NCBI GenBank assembly: GCA_041389565.1
Contig: JAWKRP010000039.1
Span: forward strand, 1-64,000
DNA: 64,000 nucleotides
From: JACKEQ01 sp041389565
GTDB lineage: Bacteria; Myxococcota_A; UBA796; GCA-2862545
Reading direction: 5' to 3'
The notes under the pieces are model-generated. The model did no database searches and was not told the origin of the DNA. It saw only the letters and a list, made by a program, of their open reading frames with translations. Position numbers and translations under genes: made by a program. Positions 40,922 to 49,360 of the stretch are shown piece after piece. Positions within the stretch are counted from its first letter, which is position 1, and every line of letters begins with the position of its first letter.

Positions 40922-42037
40922 GTGCCGCCCGGCACCGTGTTCGACATCTCGGCGACCGGAGGCAGCGGCGCGTTCTCCTGTGCGCCGGGCTCGCTCGTCG
41001 GCGGCGCGATGCTCTCCGGCTGCACGTTCACCGCGGGCTCGGTCGGCGTCAGCACCGTGATCGTCACGGACGCCGCGAACCAGCAGTCCGATACCGCCGT
41101 GATCACGGTGGTCGATCAGGTGCGGCTGCTCGAGGAGTCCGTGCTGCTCGTGCCCGTCGGGTGGCCGACCGTGCCCGACACGATCGGCGGCTCGGGGCAC
41201 TTCGCGATCCCCACCACGGCGGGGCTCGCCGTGGTCGACGACGCGCTCGTGGCGTCCGTTCCCGGCACGTGGACGGTCGTCGCGAGCGATCCCCGTCACC
41301 GGCATCTTCCAGGCCGTCACGGTCGGGCGGCCGCACCCCTCACCGTCGCGCCGTCCGAGCTCTCTCGCGATGGCGACTTCCTCGACCTCGGCGAGATCCG
41401 GTCCGTCGACCTCGATGGAGACGGGTTCCCCGAGCTCATCGCGAGCACCCTCGACCGCTCCGCCCACGCGCGTCAGGGCGGCGGGGTGTTCGTGTATCCG
41501 GGCAGCGCGTCCGGTCCGACGGCCCCCCCGGCGCTCGTGCTCGGCTCGGATCAGCCCGACGCACGGGGCGGGATCAGCATCACCACGGGCGACTTCGACG
41601 GCGACGGGGAGCGCGAGCTGGTGGTGGGTGAGTACCTCTGGGACGACGGCTCGCGGGCGAGTGTCGGGCGCGTGCGGGTGTACGCCGGGCTCCCGGCCGG
41701 CCTGGTGAGCGACACCGACGTCTTCGACCTCATGGGGACCGATGCCGGCGATCAGCTCGGCTACGCCGTGGCTTCCTGTGACGTGAACGGCGACGGGGTC
41801 GACGACCTCATCGCCTCCGGCGTGGGGCTCGACGACGACACCGGGAGCCCGACGATCACGCAGACCGGGGGCATCCAGGTGTACTTCGGCGGCCCCGGCG
41901 GGCTGCCGGAGAACCCGAACCGGGTATGGTACGCTCAGCGGCCGTCGGCGAGCGGCACTGCCTGGGAGAGCGGGCAGAACGCCGAGGCCGGGAGCACCCT
42001 GGCCACCGGAGACCTCGACGGAGACGGGCGGTGCGAC
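40922..42037 (+). pseudogene. FG-GAP repeat protein, N-terminal-side fragment (in inverted segment)
   Basis: About 372 codons. An Ig-like start (TVFDISATGGSGAFSC) and a second strand-rich module precede FG-GAP loops (VDLDGDGFPEL, GDFDGDGERELV, CDVNGDGVDDLI, GDLDGDGRCD). It then changes abruptly to DUF1501 sequence in another frame at 42038. A signal peptide is missing at the 5' side. Around 41291-41330 the translation is briefly nonsense, while the next frame reads VTGIFQAVTVG, which suggests a +1/-1 pair of indels (an extra C in CCCC at 41291-41294 and a lost G near 41330). Confidence 0.7.
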
Positions 42038-42038
42038 C

Positions 42039-42845
42039 CAGTGGGCCACCGCGCTCAGCGTGGCCACGGTCGACGACCTGCTGAAGGCCCTGCGTCCCGG
42101 AACCCTGGCCATCGCGCCCGAGGAGCGCGACCGCGTCCAGGCCCTGCTCACCGAGTTCCACGACTGCGTCGTCGCCCGGCGCTCGGCGAACGCCCAGGTC
42201 GCGTACGAGTCGCGGCTCGGCGCCAGCGGGCTCGTGTCAGGCGGGCTCGACTCCGCGTTCGACATCTTCGCGAACACGCCCGAGATGGTGGCCCTGCGCG
42301 ACCGGTTCCACATCGCGGGCACGAACCGCGGCACCGTCCAGGCCCGTGCCGCGCTCGTCGCGCAGGCCATCGCCACCGGAACGTCGCGCGTCGTGAGCTA
42401 CCAGGCGAGCGATGGGCTCGACACGCACTTCGACAACTGGGCCGACGACCAGTTCGTGAACCAGTACGTGGGGTTCCGCGGGCTCGCTTCGATCATCGAC
42501 CATCTGGCCGACACGCCACACCCCACGTCCGGGCAGTCGATGATGGAGCACACCACCATCCTCGCGTTCTCCGACTTCGCGCGCACGCCGCTGTTCAACG
42601 GCAACGAGGGCCGGGATCACTGGCTCATGAACGCGTGCCTGCTGCTCGGGAAGGGCATCCACCACGGGATCGTCGGGCGGAGCTCCGATGAGGGCATGGC
42701 GCCCGTGGCCCAGGTGGTCGACGGCGTGGAGCAGTACATCAAGCCGGAGCACATCCACCAAGCGCTCCTGCACGACGTGGGCATGCCTCCCGACACCGTC
42801 GATCTCCGCGTGCCGCCCTACCTCGACGTGCTCTCGAACGCCTGA
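42039..42845 (+). pseudogene. DUF1501 protein, C-terminal part (split by inversion)
   Basis: The 268 codons from QWATALSVATVDDLL to the stop are the C-terminal part of a DUF1501 protein, with the family features GLDTHFDNW, LAFSDFARTPLFNGNEGRDHW and the GVEQYIKPEHI tail. DUF1501 proteins are usually exported by the Tat route and often sit beside partner DUF1800 or FG-GAP proteins. The GTG at 42060 could serve as a start but would give a protein without signal or N-terminal domain. The missing piece is the minus-strand fragment at 40617-40919. Confidence 0.75.
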
Positions 42846-42899
42846 CTCACGGCACTCGCGACTCACGGACCGTCGCTGCGGGCCCTCGCGACTCGCGGC

Positions 42900-43289
42900 T
42901 CAGGTGAGGATGCCCACCAGGATGAGCACCCACCCGACGATCGACGCGCCCCAGGCGGCCGTGCGCAGGTAGGTGACGCCCCCGACGTACAGGGCGGCAT
43001 GCGCCAGTCGCGCGACGATGAACAGGATCGCGCCGTTGGCGGTCATCGAATCCGCCGTGGACGACACGTGCGCAACGAGCACCAGGATCGCGAAGATCGG
43101 CAGGTTCTCCATCATGTTCGCCGAGCACCGCTGACACCGTGCGACCCAGCCCGTGGGGGGCGGCGTCTCGTCGCGGTTGCCCGACGCCCAGCCCATGCCG
43201 TTCTTGACGATCTGGGGGCCGGCAGTCGCCATGATGAGCGCCCACTGCAGGCCTGCAGCGGCCAGGAGCATCCAGAGATCGGTGGTCAT
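42900..43289 (-). CDS. MAPEG-family membrane protein
   Basis: A 129-aa protein with four hydrophobic helices and the MAPEG-like pattern: GLQWALIMATAGPQIVKNG in helix 1, then ARCQRCSANMMENLPIFAILVLVA and FIVARLAHAALYVGGV. The family contains microsomal glutathione transferases and eicosanoid-metabolism enzymes; the many bacterial members are mostly uncharacterised. The ATG at 43289 is preferred because GAGG lies six bases before it; the ATG at 43295 touches GAGG. Confidence 0.88.
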   Translation of the reverse strand: MTTDLWMLLAAAGLQWALIMATAGPQIVKNGMGWASGNRDETPPPTGWVARCQRCSANMMENLPIFAILVLVAHVSSTADSMTANGAILFIVARLAHAALYVGGVTYLRTAAWGASIVGWVLILVGILT

Positions 43290-43401
43290 CGTCATCCTCG
43301 GAGGGTGGGCTCACCCGGTAACTCCACGGGCAGGCGAATGGCGCCTCGCACTTCGCTGATGCGGCGTTATCGGGTGCTCTCTCAGGCGCGAGGACTTCCC
43401 C

Positions 43402-44364
43402 ATGTCGACCCTTTTCGAGCAGCTCGAGGCGATGACCGTCATCGTCGCGGACACCGGCGACTTCAACGCGATCCAGGCCTTCCGGCCCCGCGACGCGACG
43501 ACGAACCCCTCGCTCATCACGAGCGCAGCCAAGATGCCCGAGTACGACGACGTGGTCGATGGCGCGCTCGCCTGGGCCCGCGGAGAGGCCGACACCACCG
43601 AGGGAATCGTGGCCAAGGCCATCGATCGGCTCGCGGTGGACTTCGGGTTGCGCATCCTCGAGGTGATCCCCGGGCGCGTGTCGACCGAGGTGGATGCCCG
43701 CCTGTCGTTCGACCGCGACGGCACGATCGCGAAGGCCCGCGAGCTGATCGCCATGTACGAAGCGGCGGGTGCCTCGCGCGACCGCATCCTCATCAAGATC
43801 GCGTCCACCTGGGAAGGCATCCAGGCCGCACGCCAGCTCGAGATCGAGGGCATCCACTGCAACCTCACCCTGCTCTTCGGGCTCCACCAGGCCGTGGCGT
43901 GCGCCCACGCGAAGGTCACGCTGATCTCGCCGTTCGTCGGCCGGATCCTCGACTGGTACAAGGCCGACACGGGCCGCGATTCCTACGCTTCGGCCGAGGA
44001 TCCCGGCGTGCTGTCGGTCACCGAGATCTTCCACTACTACAAGCGTCACGGTCACCGCACCGAGATCATGGGCGCCAGCTTCCGGAACCTCGGCGAGATC
44101 ACCGAGCTCGCCGGCTGCGACCTGCTCACCATCGCTCCGAAGTTCCTCGAAGCGCTCCACAACACGACCGGTCCCCTGCCCCGCAAGCTCGACGCGGCGC
44201 AGTCCGCGGGCCTCGGGCGCGACGCGATCACGATGGACGAAGCCACGTTCCGTTCGATGCACGCCGAGGATCGCATGGCCAGCGAGAAGCTCGCCGAGGG
44301 CATCGAGGGCTTCAGCGCAGCGCTCGTGAACCTCGAGGAGATCCTCGCGGCCCGCCTGGGCTGA
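43402..44364 (+). CDS. tal: Transaldolase
   Basis: A 320-aa TalB-type transaldolase of full length. The Schiff-base Lys132 lies in ILIKIASTWEG at the same number as in E. coli TalB, and Asp17, Asn35 and Glu96 also match by position. It exchanges dihydroxyacetone units between sedoheptulose-7-phosphate and glyceraldehyde-3-phosphate in the pentose phosphate pathway. It is followed one base after its stop by the DUF4336 gene, so the two are co-transcribed. No other pentose-phosphate gene is near. Confidence 0.97.
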   Translation: MSTLFEQLEAMTVIVADTGDFNAIQAFRPRDATTNPSLITSAAKMPEYDDVVDGALAWARGEADTTEGIVAKAIDRLAVDFGLRILEVIPGRVSTEVDARLSFDRDGTIAKARELIAMYEAAGASRDRILIKIASTWEGIQAARQLEIEGIHCNLTLLFGLHQAVACAHAKVTLISPFVGRILDWYKADTGRDSYASAEDPGVLSVTEIFHYYKRHGHRTEIMGASFRNLGEITELAGCDLLTIAPKFLEALHNTTGPLPRKLDAAQSAGLGRDAITMDEATFRSMHAEDRMASEKLAEGIEGFSAALVNLEEILAARLG

Positions 44365-44365
44365 C

Positions 44366-45016
44366 ATGCGGCAGATCGCGCCCGGCGTCCACGTGCTCGA
44401 GCGCGATCTGCGCTTCTTCGGCATCCCGATGGGCGCGCGCATGACCGTCCTCGAGCTCGAGGGCGGCCTGCTCGTCCACTCTCCGGTCGACGTCGACCCC
44501 TCCACGCTCGAAGCGCTCGGCGAGCCTCGCTGGGCGGTGGCCCCCAACAAGTTCCACCACCTGTACGTGAAGCGGTTCGCCGATGCGGGCGTGGAGAGCT
44601 GGTGCGCGCCGGGCCTGGTCGCGAAACGCCCCGACGTCGCGTTCGCTGGAGAGCTCGACGGCACCTCGCCCTTCGGCGACGAAGTCACCGTGGTGCCGCT
44701 GAAGTGCTTTCCGCTCACCAACGAGGTCGTGCTGCTGCACCACCCGAGCCGCACGCTCGTGCTCACCGACCTCGTGTTCAACATCGACGCGAACGCGCCC
44801 TGGCTCACGCGCACGGCGATGTGGTGCGCGTGCGGCTACCCGGGCTGCCGCACCACCACCCTCGAGCGTGTCGCCATGAAGCGACCGATCGCGCGCGAGG
44901 AGATCGGCGGGCTGCTCGAGCTCGACTTCGACCGCGTGGTGATGGCCCACGGGAACGTGATCGACACCGGCGGAAAGGACGCTCTCGCCGGCGCGTTCGC
45001 GTGGTTGGGGCTCTGA
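44366..45016 (+). CDS. DUF4336 family protein (metallo-beta-lactamase-like)
   Basis: A 216-aa cytoplasmic protein with the DUF4336 pattern: VHVLERDL, TVLELEGGLLVHSPVDVD, RWAVAPNKFHHLYVKRFADAG, LVLTDLVFNID and VVMAHGNVI. The fold is related to metallo-beta-lactamases, but the classical HxHxDH motif is absent. Substrate unknown. It begins one base after the transaldolase stop. A paralogue lies tail to tail with it, its stop only four bases away. Confidence 0.85.
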   Translation: MRQIAPGVHVLERDLRFFGIPMGARMTVLELEGGLLVHSPVDVDPSTLEALGEPRWAVAPNKFHHLYVKRFADAGVESWCAPGLVAKRPDVAFAGELDGTSPFGDEVTVVPLKCFPLTNEVVLLHHPSRTLVLTDLVFNIDANAPWLTRTAMWCACGYPGCRTTTLERVAMKRPIAREEIGGLLELDFDRVVMAHGNVIDTGGKDALAGAFAWLGL

Positions 45017-45020
45017 GCGC

Positions 45021-45770
45021 CTAGATGCGTGCGGCCGCGGCGCGGAGGGCGCCCGGCACGTCTTCCGTGACCGGCCCCCCGTGGGACGTGAACAGCACCC
45101 GGAGGTCGGGCTGCTCCGCGAGCGCGGACACGAAGGCCCGGAAGCGCACCATGTCCTTGCCGAACATGAACCGGACGATGCGGGCCATGCCCAGCTCTCC
45201 GCCCGGCGGACCCAGCATCTTGCCCAGGAAGCCCTGGAACCCCGGAACCGGGTGCGGATGCGAACCGCCGAGCACGTCGTTCACCACGAGCGCCGACCCT
45301 CCGTCGTCGAGGGGCACGGTGTACACGAGCTCGTAGCCGTCCTTCATGCCATCGGGCGCCTGAACGCCGATGCCGAGCGGAGGCAGGGCCGCTTCACAGT
45401 CTTCGTGCACGGGCCCCACCTTCTCGACCTCCGCTCGGGCGTTGCGCGGCGCGATCACCTTCGCATCGGGGTAGCGGGCCGCGAACCGCTTGAGGTCGGA
45501 GCGATGGCCCGCGCTCGGCACGAGGAGGAACCGCACCGGACCCAGCGCGTCGATGGCCGCCATCCGCTCGTCGTCGAGGCAGGTGGGAGAATGCAGGATC
45601 AGCCCACCGTCGGGCAGCCGGATGACGGCCATGTTGCGACGGACCGGCGCGCCCGGACAGGCCGACCAGACCCACCACAGGTTCGGCGCGAGCGCCTCGA
45701 TGTCGCCGTGCTCCAGCACGCTGGCGTCCCAGGGATCGTCGTAGCCCACGGCCACCTCCGCCGAGAGCAT
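45021..45770 (-). CDS. DUF4336 family protein, paralogue of the convergent neighbour
   Basis: A 249-aa protein that follows the same order as its neighbour: MAVIRLPDGGLILHSPTCLD, FLLVPSAGHRSDLKRFAARYPDAKVIAPR, ALVVNDVLGG and VLFTSHGGPV. The classical metallo-beta-lactamase motif is again absent. The ATG at 45770 is chosen as the first ATG; an in-frame GTG at 45806 is possible and neither has a strong ribosome site. The convergent arrangement of two family members suggests an old local duplication with inversion. Confidence 0.75.
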   Translation of the reverse strand: MLSAEVAVGYDDPWDASVLEHGDIEALAPNLWWVWSACPGAPVRRNMAVIRLPDGGLILHSPTCLDDERMAAIDALGPVRFLLVPSAGHRSDLKRFAARYPDAKVIAPRNARAEVEKVGPVHEDCEAALPPLGIGVQAPDGMKDGYELVYTVPLDDGGSALVVNDVLGGSHPHPVPGFQGFLGKMLGPPGGELGMARIVRFMFGKDMVRFRAFVSALAEQPDLRVLFTSHGGPVTEDVPGALRAAAARI

Positions 45771-45866
45771 ACGACGTCGCCAGCGAGAGTCCAGGACGTT
45801 CCCCACATCTGGTCGAATTCGCCATGGGAGCCGTTCGGCGGGCCTCCGGACCTGCTACGCTGAGCC

Positions 45867-46826
45867 ATGAGCCGGTCACGACGTCGTTCCGCCCCTGCTG
45901 CCCCCGACACCCCCCAGCCGCTGGCCGCACACTGCCCGGTCCCCGCGGTCACACCGTCGGTGGCCACACCCGGCTCCGTGCAGAGCACCACCGGGAACAG
46001 CGGCGTCAGCAGTGCCCTCACGTCCCTGCTCGGCCCCGCTCCCACCACCACGCCCTCGTACCTCGCGACGCCCGCGTCCGCGCAATCCAACCCCCTCGTC
46101 CGCCAGACGAGCCCGGCCGCCCGGGTCCCGGGTGCGCAGGAACGCTCGGTCGGCGGCGTGCGGGTCACCGGGAACAACATCTCGCCGACGGCGATGGATG
46201 CCACCGAGCGCATGTTGAACGCGCTCACCGGCCACCGGGAGGACATCCGCGAGCGGCTCGCCGAAGCCGATACCCGCGTGATCGTCGTCTCGTCCGAAGA
46301 GGCCCTCACGGACGTGCCCGAGCTGTCCCACCTCCGCAACACCCTGACGACCGACGGGTGCCGGCACTGGCAGGACGTGCGTGGGTCCGGCGGCACCCAG
46401 GTGGGCGACGAGTGGGTCGTGTCGGTGCCCGAAGAGAACCTCGTCGAGACCACCACGGGTCGGCCGGACGAGTACCGCGGCGATCACTCGGTCGGTGTGC
46501 ACGAGCTCGCCCACACGGTGCTGCTCAAGGGGGTCAGCTCCGCGGAGCGCCGCCGGGTCGACGCGCTGTACGCCGCGCAGCGCGGGTCCGACTTCACCGA
46601 CACCTACGCGGCGTCGAACCGCGACGAGTACTTCGCGCAGTCCACCGGTGCGTTCCTCGGGTTGATCGCCGACGAGGGGCCCGAGTGGCTCCAGCTGCAC
46701 GACCCCGACATGTACGCGCTGCTCGAGACGATCTACGGCACGCCCGAAGAAGCCCTCGCACGGGCCGGGGGTCCCGAGCCCGAGGCTCCCGAAGCCGCGG
46801 CACCGGCAGCGCCTGCGGTGAGCTGA
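45867..46826 (+). CDS. Zincin-like protein related to anthrax lethal-factor metalloproteases
   Basis: A 319-aa protein without a Sec signal. Residues 1-95 are a Pro/Ala/Ser/Thr-rich, probably disordered leader with an Arg-rich start. The zinc motif HELAH (His212, Glu213, His216) is in VGVHELAHTVLL, and SNRDEYFAQSTGAF supplies Glu254. This spacing and the NRDEYFA segment resemble the lethal-factor (ATLF, M34) type. Proteins with a disordered leader, no signal peptide and a toxin domain are typical cargo of contractile injection or type VI systems; no such system is in the window, so delivery is speculative. Confidence 0.7.
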   Translation: MSRSRRRSAPAAPDTPQPLAAHCPVPAVTPSVATPGSVQSTTGNSGVSSALTSLLGPAPTTTPSYLATPASAQSNPLVRQTSPAARVPGAQERSVGGVRVTGNNISPTAMDATERMLNALTGHREDIRERLAEADTRVIVVSSEEALTDVPELSHLRNTLTTDGCRHWQDVRGSGGTQVGDEWVVSVPEENLVETTTGRPDEYRGDHSVGVHELAHTVLLKGVSSAERRRVDALYAAQRGSDFTDTYAASNRDEYFAQSTGAFLGLIADEGPEWLQLHDPDMYALLETIYGTPEEALARAGGPEPEAPEAAAPAAPAVS

Positions 46827-46835
46827 ACCGGGCGG

Positions 46836-47585
46836 CTACAGCGCGGAGGACAGCTCCACGCGATGGAGCTCGGTGAACGCCCGCATCCGGGCCGTCCACC
46901 CGACGATGTCGTCGACGCGGTCTGCGGGGGAGAGCCCGGCTGCACCCCGCTCGCGCCAGAACCCGATGTTCCGGGTGTACCGCTCGAGCACGGCGTCGAT
47001 CAGGCCCGCACGACCGGCGCGATCGAGCCCGTACCCCTCGACGAGCACGCCGAGCTGGGCCGCCTGATCGTCGAGCGTGCGAGCCGGACGATCCGACAGG
47101 CACCACGCCCAGGCCGCGTATGCGACATCCTCGAGGGGGTCGCCCGGCTCCGCGAGGTCGAAGTCGATGAGCGCCACGGGGAGCCCGGCGCGGAACACCA
47201 TGTTGTGCGGGCCCGCATCGTGGTGGCACACCACCGGGCGCCCGGCACACAGGGCGCTTCCGCGGGTGGCGTCGTGGAACGCGCGCAGCAGGCCGCCCGC
47301 GGCATGCACGGCTTCGTCGGCGAACCGCTGCCAGTGCACCGGAACATCGCCGTGGACGAACGACAGCACGTCGCGCCCCTGCTCGTCGCGCCCCAGGAAC
47401 CGCGGAGCCCCCGCGAAGCGCTCGCGCTCGAGGTGATCGAGCAGCGCTTCCGTGAACGCCGAGCGGTCGTGCGCAGGACGGCGCACCGTGTCGCCGACGC
47501 GCACCACGCCAGCGGTCAGGCGGCCGCCGGAGAGCGGTACCTCGTCGGCCGTGTCGTGCTCGGTGGCGGTGGGAGGCGGAGCCAT
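46836..47585 (-). CDS. Aminoglycoside-phosphotransferase-family (APH) kinase-like protein
   Basis: A 249-aa protein with the APH/choline-kinase catalytic core: VVCHHDAGPHNMVF (Brenner-type motif, catalytic Asp) and ALIDFDLAEPGDPLEDVAYAAW (metal-binding DFD). The N-terminal lobe is short. Members phosphorylate small molecules including aminoglycosides, macrolides, choline and homoserine; nothing here fixes the substrate. The ATG at 47585 is taken; a GTG one codon earlier is also in frame. Divergent from the diheme lipoprotein. Confidence 0.85.
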   Translation of the reverse strand: MAPPPTATEHDTADEVPLSGGRLTAGVVRVGDTVRRPAHDRSAFTEALLDHLERERFAGAPRFLGRDEQGRDVLSFVHGDVPVHWQRFADEAVHAAGGLLRAFHDATRGSALCAGRPVVCHHDAGPHNMVFRAGLPVALIDFDLAEPGDPLEDVAYAAWAWCLSDRPARTLDDQAAQLGVLVEGYGLDRAGRAGLIDAVLERYTRNIGFWRERGAAGLSPADRVDDIVGWTARMRAFTELHRVELSSAL

Positions 47586-47675
47586 CACGTCACACTATCC
47601 TCTCGGGCGGTTCGACGGAGGTTCCGAGCGGTCTTCCCCCCTTGCCCGAACGCGGGCCCGGTGTGAGAGACCCCC

Positions 47676-49358
47676 ATGCTGATGCTGCTCGTCCTCGCGT
47701 GTGCCCCGTCCGAGCCCTGTGTGGGGCTCGATCTCGACGAAGACGGCGTGTGCGACCGCGAGTCCGCGGACTTCGGGCGCGACGCGCTCGTTCCGCCCGG
47801 CGGGCGCGCGAACATCTACGCGCTCCCGGAAGACCGCCTCGCCGAGATCGTCGAGCGGGGCTTCGAGCACAGCCTGAGCTACCCGGTCTCGGTCACCGGG
47901 GTGCTGCTCCCCTACCGCCCGCTCGAGCACTTCTTCGATCCCGCGAACGACGACGCTGCGCCGCTCCGCAACGTGCTCGCGAACGTCACCGGCCTCGACA
48001 GCCTGGCCGCCCTCTACGACGATGCCGGGCTCATCCCGTTCGACACCGAGCCGGGCGACGAGCCGTGGGCACAGCCCGTGCCCGACCTCGTCGACGCGCG
48101 CCGGATGGGCGTCACCGTGCTCGACTCCGAGTACGGCGAGGGGCTCACGTTCTCGTGCGCCGCGTGTCACGCCGGCCGGTTCCTCGGGCGCTCGGTTCGC
48201 GGCCTCACGAACCGTCGCCCCCGCGCGAACAGCTTCTTCGTGTTCGGGAAGGAGTTCCTCCCGAACATCCCGCTCGACGTGTTCCAGCAGGCCACGGGCG
48301 CCACCGACGCCGAGACCGAGATGCTGGCGCGCACCGGCGAGCACTTCGGGCGCGTCGGCCTCAAAGAGCCCGCCCAGCTCGGCCTCGACACGTCCCTCGC
48401 CCAGGTAGCGCTCTCCCTGGCGCGTCGCGGCGAGGGTCCCGATGCTCCGTTCGACCCCGCCCGCGAGCTGAGTCCCCGCGAGAACGCGCTCGCCACCGAG
48501 CTCGCCGACAGCAAGCCGATGGTCTGGTGGACGCTCAAGTACAAGAACCGGTGGCTCGCCGACGGCGCGATCGTCCAGGGCAACCCGGTCTTCACGAACT
48601 TCCTGTGGAACGAGATCGGGCGTGGCGTATCGCTCGACGCCCTCGGCACGTGGCTCGACGAAGACGCCCAGAAGGTCGACGAGCTCACCGTCGCCGTGTT
48701 CGCGAGCGCCCCGCCCCGGTGGACCGACTTCTTCGCGGCCGACACGATCGACCTCGACGCCGCCGTGCGTGGAGAAGCTCGGTTCGCCGAGCACTGCGAA
48801 GCGTGCCACGGCCGCTACCTCAAGGGCTGGGACGACCCGTCGCTCCCGATCGACGCGCAGCTCGCGACCGTCGAGGTCCGCTACGACGCCACCCTCGGAC
48901 CGGTCGACGTCGGCACCGACGGGCTCCGGGCCGCCGGCATCCAGCACTTCGGTCCGCAGCTCGACGCCCTCGCGCTGTCGGCGCGGATGGAGACCATCGT
49001 CGAGTCGCAGCAGGGCTACGTCCCGCCACCGCTCGACGGCATCTTCGTGCGCTATCCGTACCTCCACAACAACAGCGTGCCCACGCTGTGCGACCTGCTC
49101 CTGCCCGCCAGCCTGCGAACCAGCGCCTTCGTACAGGGCCCCTCGGAGCTCCCCGAAGACTTCGACCCGTCCTGCGTGGGCTATCCGACCGGCGACGCGA
49201 TCCCGGCCCGCTGGGAGCGAGCGGGCGCGGAGGTGGTCGCCGAGGGCCCCGGCCTGTCGAACGAAGGCCACGACGCGTTCCTCACCGCCGCCGACGGCAC
49301 TCCGCTGCTGTCCGACGCCGAGCGGTCCGACCTGATCGAGTTCCTGAAGACGCTGTAG
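47676..49358 (+). CDS. Diheme c-type cytochrome lipoprotein, RoxA/CcP-like
   Basis: A 560-aa lipoprotein (LVLAC, Cys9) with two covalent heme sites, CAACH (161-165) and CEACH (374-378). An acidic DLDEDGVCDRES segment near the N-terminus could bind calcium. The stretch YPYLHNNSVPTLCDLLLPASLRTSAF near residue 455 is the signature of the diheme peroxidase/rubber-oxygenase superfamily, of which RoxA-type enzymes are known from myxobacteria. RoxA cleaves polyisoprene, but this protein is shorter and membrane-anchored, so the substrate could be another hydrophobic compound. Heme attachment implies periplasmic maturation. Confidence 0.8.
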   Translation: MLMLLVLACAPSEPCVGLDLDEDGVCDRESADFGRDALVPPGGRANIYALPEDRLAEIVERGFEHSLSYPVSVTGVLLPYRPLEHFFDPANDDAAPLRNVLANVTGLDSLAALYDDAGLIPFDTEPGDEPWAQPVPDLVDARRMGVTVLDSEYGEGLTFSCAACHAGRFLGRSVRGLTNRRPRANSFFVFGKEFLPNIPLDVFQQATGATDAETEMLARTGEHFGRVGLKEPAQLGLDTSLAQVALSLARRGEGPDAPFDPARELSPRENALATELADSKPMVWWTLKYKNRWLADGAIVQGNPVFTNFLWNEIGRGVSLDALGTWLDEDAQKVDELTVAVFASAPPRWTDFFAADTIDLDAAVRGEARFAEHCEACHGRYLKGWDDPSLPIDAQLATVEVRYDATLGPVDVGTDGLRAAGIQHFGPQLDALALSARMETIVESQQGYVPPPLDGIFVRYPYLHNNSVPTLCDLLLPASLRTSAFVQGPSELPEDFDPSCVGYPTGDAIPARWERAGAEVVAEGPGLSNEGHDAFLTAADGTPLLSDAERSDLIEFLKTL

Positions 49359-49360
49359 CG

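Noticed and set aside
38611..41106. Single 831-residue FG-GAP protein starting at 41106
   Set aside because: Only the part below 40614 is FG-GAP sequence; residues from the upstream 490 bases are out-of-frame translation of the inverted DUF1501 and FG-GAP fragments.
40615..42041. Site-specific invertible element with a recombinase
   Set aside because: No long inverted repeats flank the segment (only a CTG/CAG trinucleotide) and no invertase is nearby, so a dedicated phase switch is not supported by this window alone.
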